NCBI GenBank assembly: GCA_025054695.1
Contig: JANWZI010000017.1
Location: 1-51,829 of the forward strand
Length of the DNA stretch: 51,829 nt
Direction of reading: 5' to 3'
Source of the DNA: Myxococcota bacterium
GTDB taxonomy: Bacteria > Myxococcota_A > Polyangia > Polyangiales > JANWZI01
Below, piece by piece: positions 26,355 through 34,781 of this stretch. Positions within the stretch are counted from its first letter, which is position 1. The number at the start of each line of letters is the position of its first letter. The notes beneath the pieces are model-generated. The model was not told the origin of the DNA. It was given only the letters and a program-made list of their open reading frames with translations, and searched no databases. A program made the position numbers and the translations under genes.

Positions 26355-28094
26355 CTAACGCCCCGCCGGGCGACCGCCCTTGCGCGGATCGCTCGCCGCA
26401 AGCAGGGCGCCGTTCGGTGTGGCGCGTAGGCGCACGAGTTGCACGTCGGCCCTCGACGTCGAGGGTTCCAGTCGATGACCGCGCGCGCGCAGCGCGGCCT
26501 CGACGTTCGGTTCGAGCGGATGGGAAATCTCGGTGTACAGGACCTCGGGCAACCCCTGGTGGTGGACGCGTGGCAGGGCGAGCGCGTCGCGTGGGGTCAG
26601 TCCCCGCACGAGCACGTGCCAGGCGACCTGCATGACCGCGGTGACGATGCGGCTACCGCCGGACGCTCCGATGCACAGGATGGGGCCCTGGTCGTCGAGC
26701 ACGAGGGTCGGGGTCATCGTCGAGACGGGTCTGCGGCCCGGTCCGGGCAGGTTGTTCGCGCCGCCGGGCAGTCCGAACGCGTTGGCACGGCCGACGGCGG
26801 AGGCGAAGTCGTCCATCTGGTTGTTGAGCACAATCCCCGCCGCGGAATAGCCTGCTCCGAACGGGAGGTTGATCGTCGTCGTGACGGCCGCGACGTTGCC
26901 CTCGGCGTCGACGACGCACAGGTGCGAGGTGCCGGCGCCCGTCGGGACGGCGGTCGTCGTCGCGCCGTTCTGGCTCTCGACGGGCACATCGTAGTCGGAC
27001 GCGGGCCGCGCGCGTTCGGGCTCGAACCGGGCCGCCCGCGCGGCGTGGCGTGTCTCGGCATCGAGACGATCGAGCGGGATGGAAATGTGATCGGGATCAC
27101 CAAAATGACGGGCCCGGTCGAGAAACGGACCCTTCCAGGCCTCGGCGAAGGCGTGCAGGTGCTCGGGGCCGAAGTCGCGGCGGCGCGTCGGATCGATCCA
27201 GCGTTCGACGAGCGCGAGCGAGGCGAGCAGCGTCCAGCCACCGGCGCTCGGCGGGGGGGCCGTCACCCAACGCCAGCCCAGTCGAGAGCCCTCGAGCGGC
27301 CGACGCTCGACCGCTCGATACGCCGCGAGATCGTCGAGCGTCAGCACGCCGCCCGCGCCGCGGACGGCCGAGACGATCCGCCGGGCGATGGGTCCACGAT
27401 AGAAGGCCCCGGCGCCGTGCCGACCCAGCGCGTGCAGGGTGCGGGCGAGGTCACGGTTGCGAAGGCGATCGGCCCCGTCGAGGCGTCCGTCGGGACCGAG
27501 CCAGCTGCGCATCAGTGGGTTGCGCGCGAGGATGGGCAGGAGGGGCGCGGCGCGCTGGACGAGGTCGTCGCTCGGGGGGACGCCTCGCTCCGCGAGACGG
27601 ATCGCAGGCACGACCACCTCTGCCCAGCGCCGCGTGCCGAATCGGTCGAGCAGGGCGTCGATGCCGGCGACCTCGCCCGGAACGGCCGTGGCCAGGCCAC
27701 CGAGGCGCGAGCGCTCTGGAGGCAGCCCCTCGAACAGGGAAGGTGTGGCCGCGGCGGGCGCCCGCTCGCGGAAGTCGAGGAACGTGATGGACCGATCCCG
27801 CGTGCGGTAGTAGAGCGCGAAGCCGCCGCCTCCGAGGCCGCTCGACGCTGGGGAGACGACACCGAGCGCCAGCATGGCCGCCGCAGCGGCGTCCGCGGCG
27901 TTGCCTCCGGCCCGCAGCAGGCGTGCACCGGCCTCCGAGGCGAGCGGATGATCGGTGACCACCACGTACCGGACGAAGGTATCGGGCCCGGGCGGGTCGA
28001 TCCGCGCCACCGCCGTCGACGCGAGCGTGATTGTCGTGAGCGCGGCGCACGTTCCGGTGACCGCGAGCCGGTGCCTGCGCCGCGAGCCGTCCAC
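26355..28094 (-). CDS. ggt: Gamma-glutamyltransferase (gamma-glutamyltranspeptidase)
   Basis: 579 residues from a GTG placed one base after the stop of the zinc-ribbon gene. Exported (hydrophobic LAVTGTCAALTTITLAS leader); hydrolyses or transfers the gamma-glutamyl group of glutathione. The large subunit shows HPLASEAGARLLRAGGNAAD, SSGLGGGGFALYY and FLDFRERAP. The autoprocessing nucleophile is Thr389 in AGTSHLCVVDAEGNVAAVT, followed by NNQMDDF, PVSTMTPTLVL, ASGGSRIVTAVMQ and PRVHHQGLPE, all family hallmarks. Length typical. Coupling to an upstream membrane zinc-ribbon protein is odd. Confidence 0.93.
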   Translation of the reverse strand: MDGSRRRHRLAVTGTCAALTTITLASTAVARIDPPGPDTFVRYVVVTDHPLASEAGARLLRAGGNAADAAAAAMLALGVVSPASSGLGGGGFALYYRTRDRSITFLDFRERAPAAATPSLFEGLPPERSRLGGLATAVPGEVAGIDALLDRFGTRRWAEVVVPAIRLAERGVPPSDDLVQRAAPLLPILARNPLMRSWLGPDGRLDGADRLRNRDLARTLHALGRHGAGAFYRGPIARRIVSAVRGAGGVLTLDDLAAYRAVERRPLEGSRLGWRWVTAPPPSAGGWTLLASLALVERWIDPTRRRDFGPEHLHAFAEAWKGPFLDRARHFGDPDHISIPLDRLDAETRHAARAARFEPERARPASDYDVPVESQNGATTTAVPTGAGTSHLCVVDAEGNVAAVTTTINLPFGAGYSAAGIVLNNQMDDFASAVGRANAFGLPGGANNLPGPGRRPVSTMTPTLVLDDQGPILCIGASGGSRIVTAVMQVAWHVLVRGLTPRDALALPRVHHQGLPEVLYTEISHPLEPNVEAALRARGHRLEPSTSRADVQLVRLRATPNGALLAASDPRKGGRPAGR

Positions 28095-28095
28095 G

Positions 28096-29589
28096 TCAGT
28101 TGACCGACACGAGCTCGGCGCCGTCCTTGCCGCAGTAACTCGTGCTCGCGGGGAAGCGGTCGCCGCACTGCGGGCAGATCTTCGTGCGCTCGGCGCCGCG
28201 TTCGCGTGCGCGCGCACGGGCGGTGAAGAACGCGTACGGCACGAGCTCGTCGCCGTCGGTCGGGCAGCGACCGAGCTCGCCGGGATAGCCGCGCCGGCAG
28301 CTGGGACAGATGAACGGCTGCCCGACGAACGAGGCGCGGTCGACGAGCGGCGAACCGTCCTGGGGGCAGAAGGCGTGGCGCTCGTCTCGCACTTCGCGGC
28401 GGCACAGCGGGCAGACGCGTGCGACGCGCGGCGTTTGCACCGAGGTCGGTGCGACCGACGGAACCGGAGCTGCCATCGCGGCTTCGCGAGGAGACGGTAC
28501 GCGGTCGCTTTCCGGCGCGCCGCGCGAGGAGCCCGACGTGGCGCCCTCGCCCGGCGACGTCCGGCGCGCCCGTCGAAGCGCGGTCCACACGCCGGCGCCG
28601 ACGAGCGCCGCGGCGATCGACGAAGCGAGGACGATCCACCCGGCCGTGGGTTTCGAGCCGCCGACGGCGCGCGCCTCGACGCCGGCCGCGCGGCCCGTGG
28701 CCGGCTCGGCCTTCGCACGCTCGTCGGACGCCCCACGGCTCTCGGGCACGGCCAGCAGATCCGAGAGATCGTCCCGCCGTACGTGCACCACGGCCTCGGC
28801 GCGGAGCTCGCCGTGACGAACCCGAACACGCAAGTCACCCTCGTGCGGGCCCGCGACGAGCGTTCCACCGCGAAAGGTCGCGCCGTCGGCTGCTGACCCC
28901 TCCAGCGACCATTCGAGCGCGGGATCGGGCAGGGCACAGCCCGCGGCGTCGACGAGCACGGCGCGCACGCGGAGCGATTCGCCCGACGCGATGGTGGCCT
29001 CGGAGGGCACCACACGAAGCCGGTGCGGCGGGCCCGGAGCACATGCCGACGCAGTCGGCGTCGAAGGCGCGACCGATGGCGAGGGCGAAGGGACCGTCGG
29101 CTCCGCGGGTTCCGATTGCACGAGCGCGACGAGCGTCTCGGAACGGCTGGTCAGGCGACAGACGCTGTCGTTGAGCCGCCAGTGGTAGTGCGCCTCCTCG
29201 AGCAATTTCCATCGATCGGCGCCATCGGCGACGACGGTGTACGTGGCGCGCTCCGAGCGCGGATCGTCGGGCGGCGTGGCGCAGCGCACGATCCAGCGGT
29301 CGGGCAGTCGTGTCCGCGATACGACGCGCATCGCGGGATTCTCGCTCCAGCACCGGTCGGAGCGACGTCGCAGCCGTCCCTCGACGACGAACGTGTCGCC
29401 TTGCTGACGGACCTGGACGATTCCGGCACCTGGAAGTTCGTGGCTGGTCGGTCTCACGCCGCAGTCCGGCCCCCAGCTCTCGACTGCGACCTGCACGCGG
29501 GTGGGGCCCGCGGACCATGTGTCGCGTGCGTCCTGCGCGCGGACCAGCGCCAGATACGGTGCGAGCGCGAGCAGCAACGTTGCGCTCAT
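28096..29589 (-). CDS. Membrane protein with exported domain and three cytosolic-type zinc ribbons
   Basis: 497 residues. Signal-like segment at the start (ATLLLALAPYLALVRAQ) then a ~160-residue exported-looking region (Trp/Cys-containing), a Pro/Ser/Ala linker, and an Ig/Big-like module (RLRVVPSEATIASGESLRVR). A transmembrane helix follows (TAGWIVLASSIAAALVGAGV, ~residue 330). The C-terminal third carries three double-Cys ribbons: CPLC...FCPQDG, CPSC...RCPTDG and CPQC...YCGKDG, each closing with a G/D-G signature common in myxobacterial proteins. Start chosen at the ATG; a longer start would run into array 6. Function unknown; the ribbons may bind a cytoplasmic partner. Confidence 0.72.
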   Translation of the reverse strand: MSATLLLALAPYLALVRAQDARDTWSAGPTRVQVAVESWGPDCGVRPTSHELPGAGIVQVRQQGDTFVVEGRLRRRSDRCWSENPAMRVVSRTRLPDRWIVRCATPPDDPRSERATYTVVADGADRWKLLEEAHYHWRLNDSVCRLTSRSETLVALVQSEPAEPTVPSPSPSVAPSTPTASACAPGPPHRLRVVPSEATIASGESLRVRAVLVDAAGCALPDPALEWSLEGSAADGATFRGGTLVAGPHEGDLRVRVRHGELRAEAVVHVRRDDLSDLLAVPESRGASDERAKAEPATGRAAGVEARAVGGSKPTAGWIVLASSIAAALVGAGVWTALRRARRTSPGEGATSGSSRGAPESDRVPSPREAAMAAPVPSVAPTSVQTPRVARVCPLCRREVRDERHAFCPQDGSPLVDRASFVGQPFICPSCRRGYPGELGRCPTDGDELVPYAFFTARARARERGAERTKICPQCGDRFPASTSYCGKDGAELVSVN

Positions 29590-29640
29590 GCCGCGGAGTA
29601 CGAGGCTACGGTGCCGCGCGACTCTCGGGCAAGTCGCGAC

Positions 29641-29874
29641 GTCGGCTCCGGACTCGTTCTCGGCTTCGGTCACGGCCTCGGACTCGGACTCGGACTTGAA
29701 CTTGGACTTGGACTTGGACTCCGACTCGGCCTCGGTCTCGGATTCGGACTCGGCTCCAGTCTCACGGCGGAAGTCACGTTGGTTGATGGCGGCTCAAACT
29801 CGGCCTCGGCCTTGGTCTCGGTCTCGGAGTTCGGCTCGGTCTCCGACTCAACCTCGGTCTCGGATTCGGGCTCG
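29641..29874 (+). repeat. Intergenic hexamer array 6 (CTCGGN), with core
   Basis: Between two minus-strand genes, so both neighbours are transcribed opposite to the CTCGGN strand. Contains tandem CTTGGA variants (29694-29719) and core copy C at 29761-29803. Confidence 0.9.
29761..29803 (+). repeat. Array core element, copy C
   Basis: Begins CTCACGGCGG, continues AAGTCACGTTGGTTGATGGC and ends GGCTCAAACTCGG. Shares with copies A and B the CTCAC start, the GTTGGTTGAT-like centre and the ACTCGG end. Flanking sequence is hexamer repeat on both sides. Confidence 0.8.
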
Positions 29875-29914
29875 ACAGACGCCGCGCCGCGAGCGGGGCA
29901 AGGGGTGGGCGCCG

Positions 29915-31639
29915 TCAGGGCGGGGCGGGCGCTTCTCCTCGCGGCGTTCGTCGACGCTGGGGCTCGCGTGGCGGACGTCGCGCAGGCTCCTGCACGTCCT
30001 GGGCTTCGAGGATGGTGAACTCGACGCGGCGGTTGAGCGCGCGCCCCTCGGGCGAGTCGTTGGGCGCGACGGGGTGTTGCTCGCCGTAGCCCACGTACTC
30101 CAGCCGCTCGCGAGGCACGCCGCGTCCCGCGAGGTACTCGACGACGGCGCGGGCGCGGCGGAACGACAGGTCGAGGTTGTAGCGCTCATCGCCCTCGCCG
30201 TCCGTGTGGCCCTCGACGCGAACGCGTCGTTGGCCTGGCAGCTCGAGGATCACCTGCGCGACCTGATCGAGCAGCGGCATGCTCACGGACCGGATCACGT
30301 CGGTGTCGAAGTCGAAGTAGATGCGTTCGGAGACCAGGATGCGGGTGTCGGTAACCGTCACCACGGCCTGTTGCGGGCCCGGCTCGGGGCACCCGTCGTC
30401 GTCCTGGAACTGGTCCCGGTCTTCGGGGTCGTTCGGGCATCCGTCGAGGCCGTCCGCGATGCCGTCCTCGTCGTTGTCGAGCTCGGGGCACCCGTCGTCG
30501 TCCCCGTGGCCGTCCAGGTCCTCCGACCTGCGCGGGCAGCGGTCCTGGGCGTCCGGCACTCCGTCGGCGTCGTCGTCCGGATCCGGGCAGCCATCCTCGT
30601 CGAGGAAGCCGTCGCCATCCTCGGCATCGTTGGGGCACTCGTCGCGGACGTCGGGCAGACCATCGCCGTCGTTGTCGGGGTCGGCACAGTGGTCGTCGTC
30701 CAGAAAGCCGTCGTGGTCCTCGGGTCCGGTGGGGCACCGATCGCGCTGCGTCGCCCAGCGGACGACGACGAGGCCGCGCACGAGCGGTGCCCCGTAACCC
30801 GCCAGAAGACCGGTGCCTGCACCCACGTCGAGCGAAAGCGCCGGGGTGGGCGTCCATCGCAATCCCGCGTCGATCTCCGCGGGATTCTCGGCCGACGCGA
30901 AGCTCCGCCCACCCACCCCGAGGCGAAGTTGCGTCTCGACGATCGCCGACAGTCGATCCGTCAACGCGAGGCTCGCCGCGACCGCCGTGTGCAGCTCGTC
31001 GTCCTGTTCGAGATCGCCCAGCGTGCGGCGACGTCGCAGCCGGAAGCCGGTCTCCGCTCCGAGCGCGGTGCGCCCCGACTGCCACGAGGCGACGAGCGCC
31101 GGCATCGCGGTCCAGTGGCCGTGCCCGAGGAACCGGCTCGAGTCGCCGCTCGGAACCGAGACGGCGAGGCGCGTGGCGAGTCCGAGGTCGCCGCGCACCA
31201 GGGGCACCTTGACGCCCACTCGCGCATCGCCCGGTCCGACGACGGGCTCCAGTCGCGGACGCGCGGCCAGCGGATCGTCGGCGACACTGGCCCACGACAG
31301 CGGCAGCGCCGCCGAAAGCTCGAGCACCTCGAACAGCCCGAGCGCGACGAGGGCGTCGGCCGTCGCCAGGTGCCCCACCACGGTCTCGCGTGGGGTGCCG
31401 GAGCGCTCGAGGGGCGCGAGTGCGATCGACGCGCCGAGCCCGATCACCCAGGTGCCGTGTCGCGGCACGGTCGTGCGGTCGACGCCGAAACCGGTGCCCG
31501 CGGAGGCGGGGGGCACGAAGAGTTGCAGGTCGAGGGCCCTGGACGACTGGGCGCGCGAGGCGCCGGGCACGTCGCACACGCCGAGCAGGAGCACCAGCCC
31601 GCCGAGCCGGCGACGTGACAACGAGCCAGGCCAAGTCAC
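29915..31639 (-). CDS. OmpA-family outer-membrane protein with thrombospondin type 3 repeats
   Basis: 574 residues from a GTG (VTWPGSL); an ATG at 31690 would overlap the divergent gene and is rejected. A signal peptide ends at SRAQ. Residues ~50-300 look like a barrel or transport-type beta region. Then come Asp-rich calcium-binding thrombospondin-type-3 repeats (DPDNDGDGLPDVRDECPND, DEDGCPDPDDDADGVPDAQD, DDDGCPELDNDEDGIADGLD). The C-terminal OmpA domain has IYFDFDTDVIRSVSMPLLDQ, VRVEGHTDGEGDERYNLDLS and GYGEQHPVAPNDSPEGRALN, which binds peptidoglycan. It should tether the outer membrane to the wall. Only 49 bp separate it from the divergent DUF72 gene. Confidence 0.9.
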   Translation of the reverse strand: MTWPGSLSRRRLGGLVLLLGVCDVPGASRAQSSRALDLQLFVPPASAGTGFGVDRTTVPRHGTWVIGLGASIALAPLERSGTPRETVVGHLATADALVALGLFEVLELSAALPLSWASVADDPLAARPRLEPVVGPGDARVGVKVPLVRGDLGLATRLAVSVPSGDSSRFLGHGHWTAMPALVASWQSGRTALGAETGFRLRRRRTLGDLEQDDELHTAVAASLALTDRLSAIVETQLRLGVGGRSFASAENPAEIDAGLRWTPTPALSLDVGAGTGLLAGYGAPLVRGLVVVRWATQRDRCPTGPEDHDGFLDDDHCADPDNDGDGLPDVRDECPNDAEDGDGFLDEDGCPDPDDDADGVPDAQDRCPRRSEDLDGHGDDDGCPELDNDEDGIADGLDGCPNDPEDRDQFQDDDGCPEPGPQQAVVTVTDTRILVSERIYFDFDTDVIRSVSMPLLDQVAQVILELPGQRRVRVEGHTDGEGDERYNLDLSFRRARAVVEYLAGRGVPRERLEYVGYGEQHPVAPNDSPEGRALNRRVEFTILEAQDVQEPARRPPREPQRRRTPRGEAPAPP

Positions 31640-31672
31640 GGCCGGATGGTACGTCAACGACCCGAGTTTGCG

Positions 31673-31678
31673 TATACT
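31673..31678 (+). promoter_or_regulatory. Putative -10 box for the DUF72 gene
   Basis: TATACT, one base from the consensus TATAAT, lies 10 bp before the ATG at 31689. If used, the transcript would be almost leaderless. No strong -35 is visible. The minus strand also carries TTGACG nearby, so the 49-bp region may serve both directions. Confidence 0.35.
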
Positions 31679-31688
31679 TCGCCGACCC

Positions 31689-32465
31689 ATGCACCGCGTC
31701 GCGTGCGCCGGGTTTCCGGTTCCCGTCAGCCGCTACTTCGGGCTGCTCGATGCCGTCGAGATCGTCGAGACCGAGCTGGGGCTCGTCAGCGACGGGACGG
31801 TGCGACGCTGGAAGCGTGAGGCGCCGCCCGGCGCGGCGTTCTCGTTGCTCGCGCCTCGCCGCATCGGCGACGGGGGATTCGCCGCGTTTCGGGAACAGCG
31901 CGACCTCTTGGACGGAATCGCGGAGATCGCTCGGCGCCTGGACGCGGTCGCCGTCGTCTTCTGCGCGCCGGATGGCGTGCGTTGCGGTCGCGAGCTGTAC
32001 GCCGCCGCCGGGGCGCTGAGCCGCGCGCTGCCTCGGGGGTTTCCCGTGGCGGTGTTCGACGTTCCCGGGGCCGATGTCGAGGCTCTGGCCGCCGCCGTCG
32101 ATCCGAAGCGGGCGACCGTCGCCTACGATCCGTTCGAGACGCCGTCGGCCGCGATCGGCGGCCCGCTCCGGTACGTGCGCTGTCCCGGGCCCGCCGGGCG
32201 CCGGTCGCGCTACGACGAGGCGGCCATCGCCCGGCTCGCGGAGCACGTGGCGGCGCTTCCCGAGGCGTTCGTCGTCTTCCGCAATCAGGACATGCTCGTC
32301 AATGCCCGCGCGTTGCGGACGGCGCTCGAGGAGGCCGCGCGTCGTGCGGAACCGCGTCCGCACGTCTCGGCCGAACGTGTCGGCACGCGGGCGGACCGCG
32401 TCACCGGCCGTGCGCGCACGACTCAGGCGCGGCGCTCGGCGACGGGCTCTTCGAGGTCCAGATAG
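31689..32465 (+). CDS. DUF72 (YecE-like) family protein
   Basis: 258 residues. The N-terminal CAGFPVPVSRYFGLLDAVEIVET, the strand FSLLAPRR and the C-terminal ALPEAFVVFRNQ fit a shortened version of the DUF72 TIM-barrel family, whose biochemical role is unknown. No signal peptide. The last ~35 residues are Arg-rich and run into the convergent EI24 gene for 43 bp; the domain itself ends earlier, so the true C-terminus may be a spurious extension of the open frame. Starts 49 bp from the divergent OmpA gene. Confidence 0.65.
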   Translation: MHRVACAGFPVPVSRYFGLLDAVEIVETELGLVSDGTVRRWKREAPPGAAFSLLAPRRIGDGGFAAFREQRDLLDGIAEIARRLDAVAVVFCAPDGVRCGRELYAAAGALSRALPRGFPVAVFDVPGADVEALAAAVDPKRATVAYDPFETPSAAIGGPLRYVRCPGPAGRRSRYDEAAIARLAEHVAALPEAFVVFRNQDMLVNARALRTALEEAARRAEPRPHVSAERVGTRADRVTGRARTTQARRSATGSSRSR

Positions 32466-33256
32466 AGCATCGTGCCGCCGGCCACGGCGGCGGGCATGAG
32501 CAGCAGGTTGAGCAGCGGCACGAGCAGCAGCAGCCAGACGCCCGTGCCGAAACCGAGCATCGTGACGAAGTGCCGGCGCACGAGCGCGAACCGGGCGCGC
32601 ACGCCGCGGTCGGCGCGGCTCGCCGGCCAGTCGACGTAGTCGATGGCCCAGTAGATCGCGGTGAACAGGAATGCGAAGACGGAATAGACGATCTGGCCGA
32701 GCACGGGGACCAGCAGCGAGAGGACGAAGAGCGGAATCATGATCGCGAGGTAGAGCATCACCTTGACGAGCTCGAGCAGAACGGTCCGCCCAAGGCCGCG
32801 CAGCACCGAACGCCACGTCGTCGGAGGGCCCGGCCGACCGCGCAGCAGCCGCTCGACGTGCTCCGACAGCAGGTCGTTGAACGGCGCGGCGAGCACCGGC
32901 GCGAGCAGTACCGAGACGAGCAGCGCAACGAGGAGCAGCAGCAGCCGGGCGAGCACCGTCAGTGCGCCGTGCAGCAGGCGCGCCGCCCCCGCCCAGAAGC
33001 CCTCGCCGGCCGGCTCGGTCCACAGCCACTGCACGATGTCGTCGCCGCGCGTCCACGCGAGCCAGGCGCCGGTCGCGAACAGCGCCGCGGTCAGCACGAT
33101 GGGCCAGATCCAGATGCGAACGAGGCCCGGATGACGAAGATAGACGAACCGCGCGCCGGCCAGCGGATAGCGGGCGCCGCGCCAGAAGCCGACGACGGTG
33201 CGCCGCCCCGCCTCCGCGGCGCCGCGCACGACTCCGGAGGACCCGGTCGCGGCCAC
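32423..33256 (-). CDS. EI24/CysZ-like integral membrane protein
   Basis: 277 residues, GTG start one base after the MlaD stop (TGAGGTG), so it is coupled. Several long hydrophobic helices (IWIWPIVLTAALFATGAWL, LLLLLVALLVSVLLAPVLAA, MLYLAIMIPLFVLSLLVPV, FGTGVWLLLLVPLLNLLLMP) and the loop APFNDLLSEHVERLL, close to the CysZ signature APFN-LLAEKVE. CysZ is a sulfate channel; other EI24 proteins have other roles. The context next to an MCE lipid-transport protein suggests an envelope function instead of sulfate uptake, but this is inference. Last gene of the minus-strand unit from 39002. Confidence 0.8.
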   Translation of the reverse strand: MAATGSSGVVRGAAEAGRRTVVGFWRGARYPLAGARFVYLRHPGLVRIWIWPIVLTAALFATGAWLAWTRGDDIVQWLWTEPAGEGFWAGAARLLHGALTVLARLLLLLVALLVSVLLAPVLAAPFNDLLSEHVERLLRGRPGPPTTWRSVLRGLGRTVLLELVKVMLYLAIMIPLFVLSLLVPVLGQIVYSVFAFLFTAIYWAIDYVDWPASRADRGVRARFALVRRHFVTMLGFGTGVWLLLLVPLLNLLLMPAAVAGGTMLYLDLEEPVAERRA

Positions 33257-33257
33257 C

Positions 33258-34766
33258 TCAGCCTCCCGACGGCACGCTGCCGCCCACGAACGGCAGGATG
33301 GCGCGCAGATCCTCGTCGTCGAATCGCAGCATGGCGCCGAGGAAGAAGTCGTTGCTCGCCGGGGCCGCGAGGCTGTCGCGCTGGTTGAGCACGTCGTCGA
33401 GGCCGCCGAGCAGCCATAGCCGCTCGAGCAGCCGGTAGGCGAGTCGGGCGCGGAGACGCGGGTACTGCTGCTCGCCGAACGCGAACGCGTCGAGCGACAG
33501 CTCGAGGTCGTCGTCGAGCAGGTGCACGTCCATGCCGACGCCGCCCGTCGACTCGAGGATCCCGAAGCGGAACGTCGCGAAGTGGATGCGCTTGGCGAAC
33601 ATGAGCGAGAAGCGGAACGCGTCGGTCGTCTCGACGCGCGTTTCGGTCTGCACGGGGGGCTCGCCCTCCGCCGGCGGGCTACGGCGCACGACCGTCTGGG
33701 TGAATCGCGTCAAGCCTCGCGGATCGTTGATGAGCTCGAGCAGGTAGTAGCGGTCCTCGCGGGGCGCGATGCGCAGCGAGACGTAGGACTTGAGCGTGTC
33801 GGAGAGGAAGTTGTACTCGCTGCGGAGGCCCACGATGGTCTGCAGCCGCGCGAGCGGCTCGACGACGTCGCCCACGCTCTCGGCGACCCGCTCGACCTCG
33901 TCGGCGAGTCCCTCGTCGCTCGTCAACCGGCCGAGCGTGCCCTCGCCGCGCGCCGTCCGGCCGGTGATCTCGCCGACGTCGGCGAGCACTTGCTCGAGCC
34001 GTTCGGAGGCGCGCCGGATCGACGCGACCGTCTCGTCGACTTCGCCGCCCGCCCGCGCCCAGTCCTCGCGATTGGCCTCGACGATCCGGCGCACGTCGCG
34101 CGTGACCGCGCGCACGTCCTCGAGGATCGCGAGCAGCGCCGGCCCGGCCGCCCCCGTCGTCCGCTCGACGTTGGCGAGCGTGCGCGCGATGACCTCCTCG
34201 TTCTGCTGGATCGTGCGGTTGATCGCGGCGAGCGCCTCCGACAGGTCGCGCAGCGCGGCCTGCATCCGCTCGCCGGCCTCGTCGGTGCCGAAGCTGCGCT
34301 CCATCTGGCGCGCGACGGCCTGGACGCTGCGCGTCACGTCGGCGACGCCCTCGAGGATGGCGTCGGTCGACGGCGTTCCTTCGAGAGCCCGGATTTGCGC
34401 GCCGTCGCCCACGAGCGGCTCGCGGGGATCGCCCGGATCGATGACGAGCACCGCGTCGCCGAGCAGCGAGGCCGTGCGTCGGGTGACCGTCGCGTCGCGA
34501 CGCAGCGGGACCCCCTCGTCGATGTGGATGTCGACGCGCGCGCGACGGCCCCACAGGCGGATGTCGCGGATGTGGCCCACCTGGATGCCAGCGACGAGCA
34601 CGCGCGACTTGGGGACGAGGCCCTGCGCGTCCTCGAAGACGGCCCAGACGCCGTAGCCGGCCCGGCCGCCGGCGCGCTCGTCGACGAAGCGCCAGACGGC
34701 GTACGTCGCACCGAGGGCGAGCACGACGAGCAAGCCCACGCGGGCGGTCCGCACCGGCTCCCGCAC
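33258..34766 (-). CDS. MlaD-family MCE lipid-binding protein
   Basis: 502 residues with a GTG start. A single N-terminal transmembrane helix (VGLLVVLALGATYAVW) is followed by the MCE/MlaD domain (FEDAQGLVPKSRVLVAGIQV, VDIHIDEGVPLRRDATVTRR, SLLGDAVLVIDPGD), which carries phospholipid between membranes in Mla/Mce systems. A long coiled-coil region (~residues 145-300) leads to a C-terminal beta-rich domain of ~170 residues with barrel-like strands (YVSLRIAPREDRYYLLELI, RFSLMFAKRIHFATFRFGI). This is longer than single-domain MlaD and resembles myxobacterial versions reaching across the periplasm. No MlaE/MlaF ABC genes are in the window. Confidence 0.88.
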   Translation of the reverse strand: MREPVRTARVGLLVVLALGATYAVWRFVDERAGGRAGYGVWAVFEDAQGLVPKSRVLVAGIQVGHIRDIRLWGRRARVDIHIDEGVPLRRDATVTRRTASLLGDAVLVIDPGDPREPLVGDGAQIRALEGTPSTDAILEGVADVTRSVQAVARQMERSFGTDEAGERMQAALRDLSEALAAINRTIQQNEEVIARTLANVERTTGAAGPALLAILEDVRAVTRDVRRIVEANREDWARAGGEVDETVASIRRASERLEQVLADVGEITGRTARGEGTLGRLTSDEGLADEVERVAESVGDVVEPLARLQTIVGLRSEYNFLSDTLKSYVSLRIAPREDRYYLLELINDPRGLTRFTQTVVRRSPPAEGEPPVQTETRVETTDAFRFSLMFAKRIHFATFRFGILESTGGVGMDVHLLDDDLELSLDAFAFGEQQYPRLRARLAYRLLERLWLLGGLDDVLNQRDSLAAPASNDFFLGAMLRFDDEDLRAILPFVGGSVPSGG

Positions 34767-34781
34767 GTCTCGGCCTCGTTC

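Noticed and set aside
31640..31690. OmpA gene start at 31690
   Set aside because: It would overlap the start of the divergent DUF72 gene; GTG 31639 gives a proper signal peptide.
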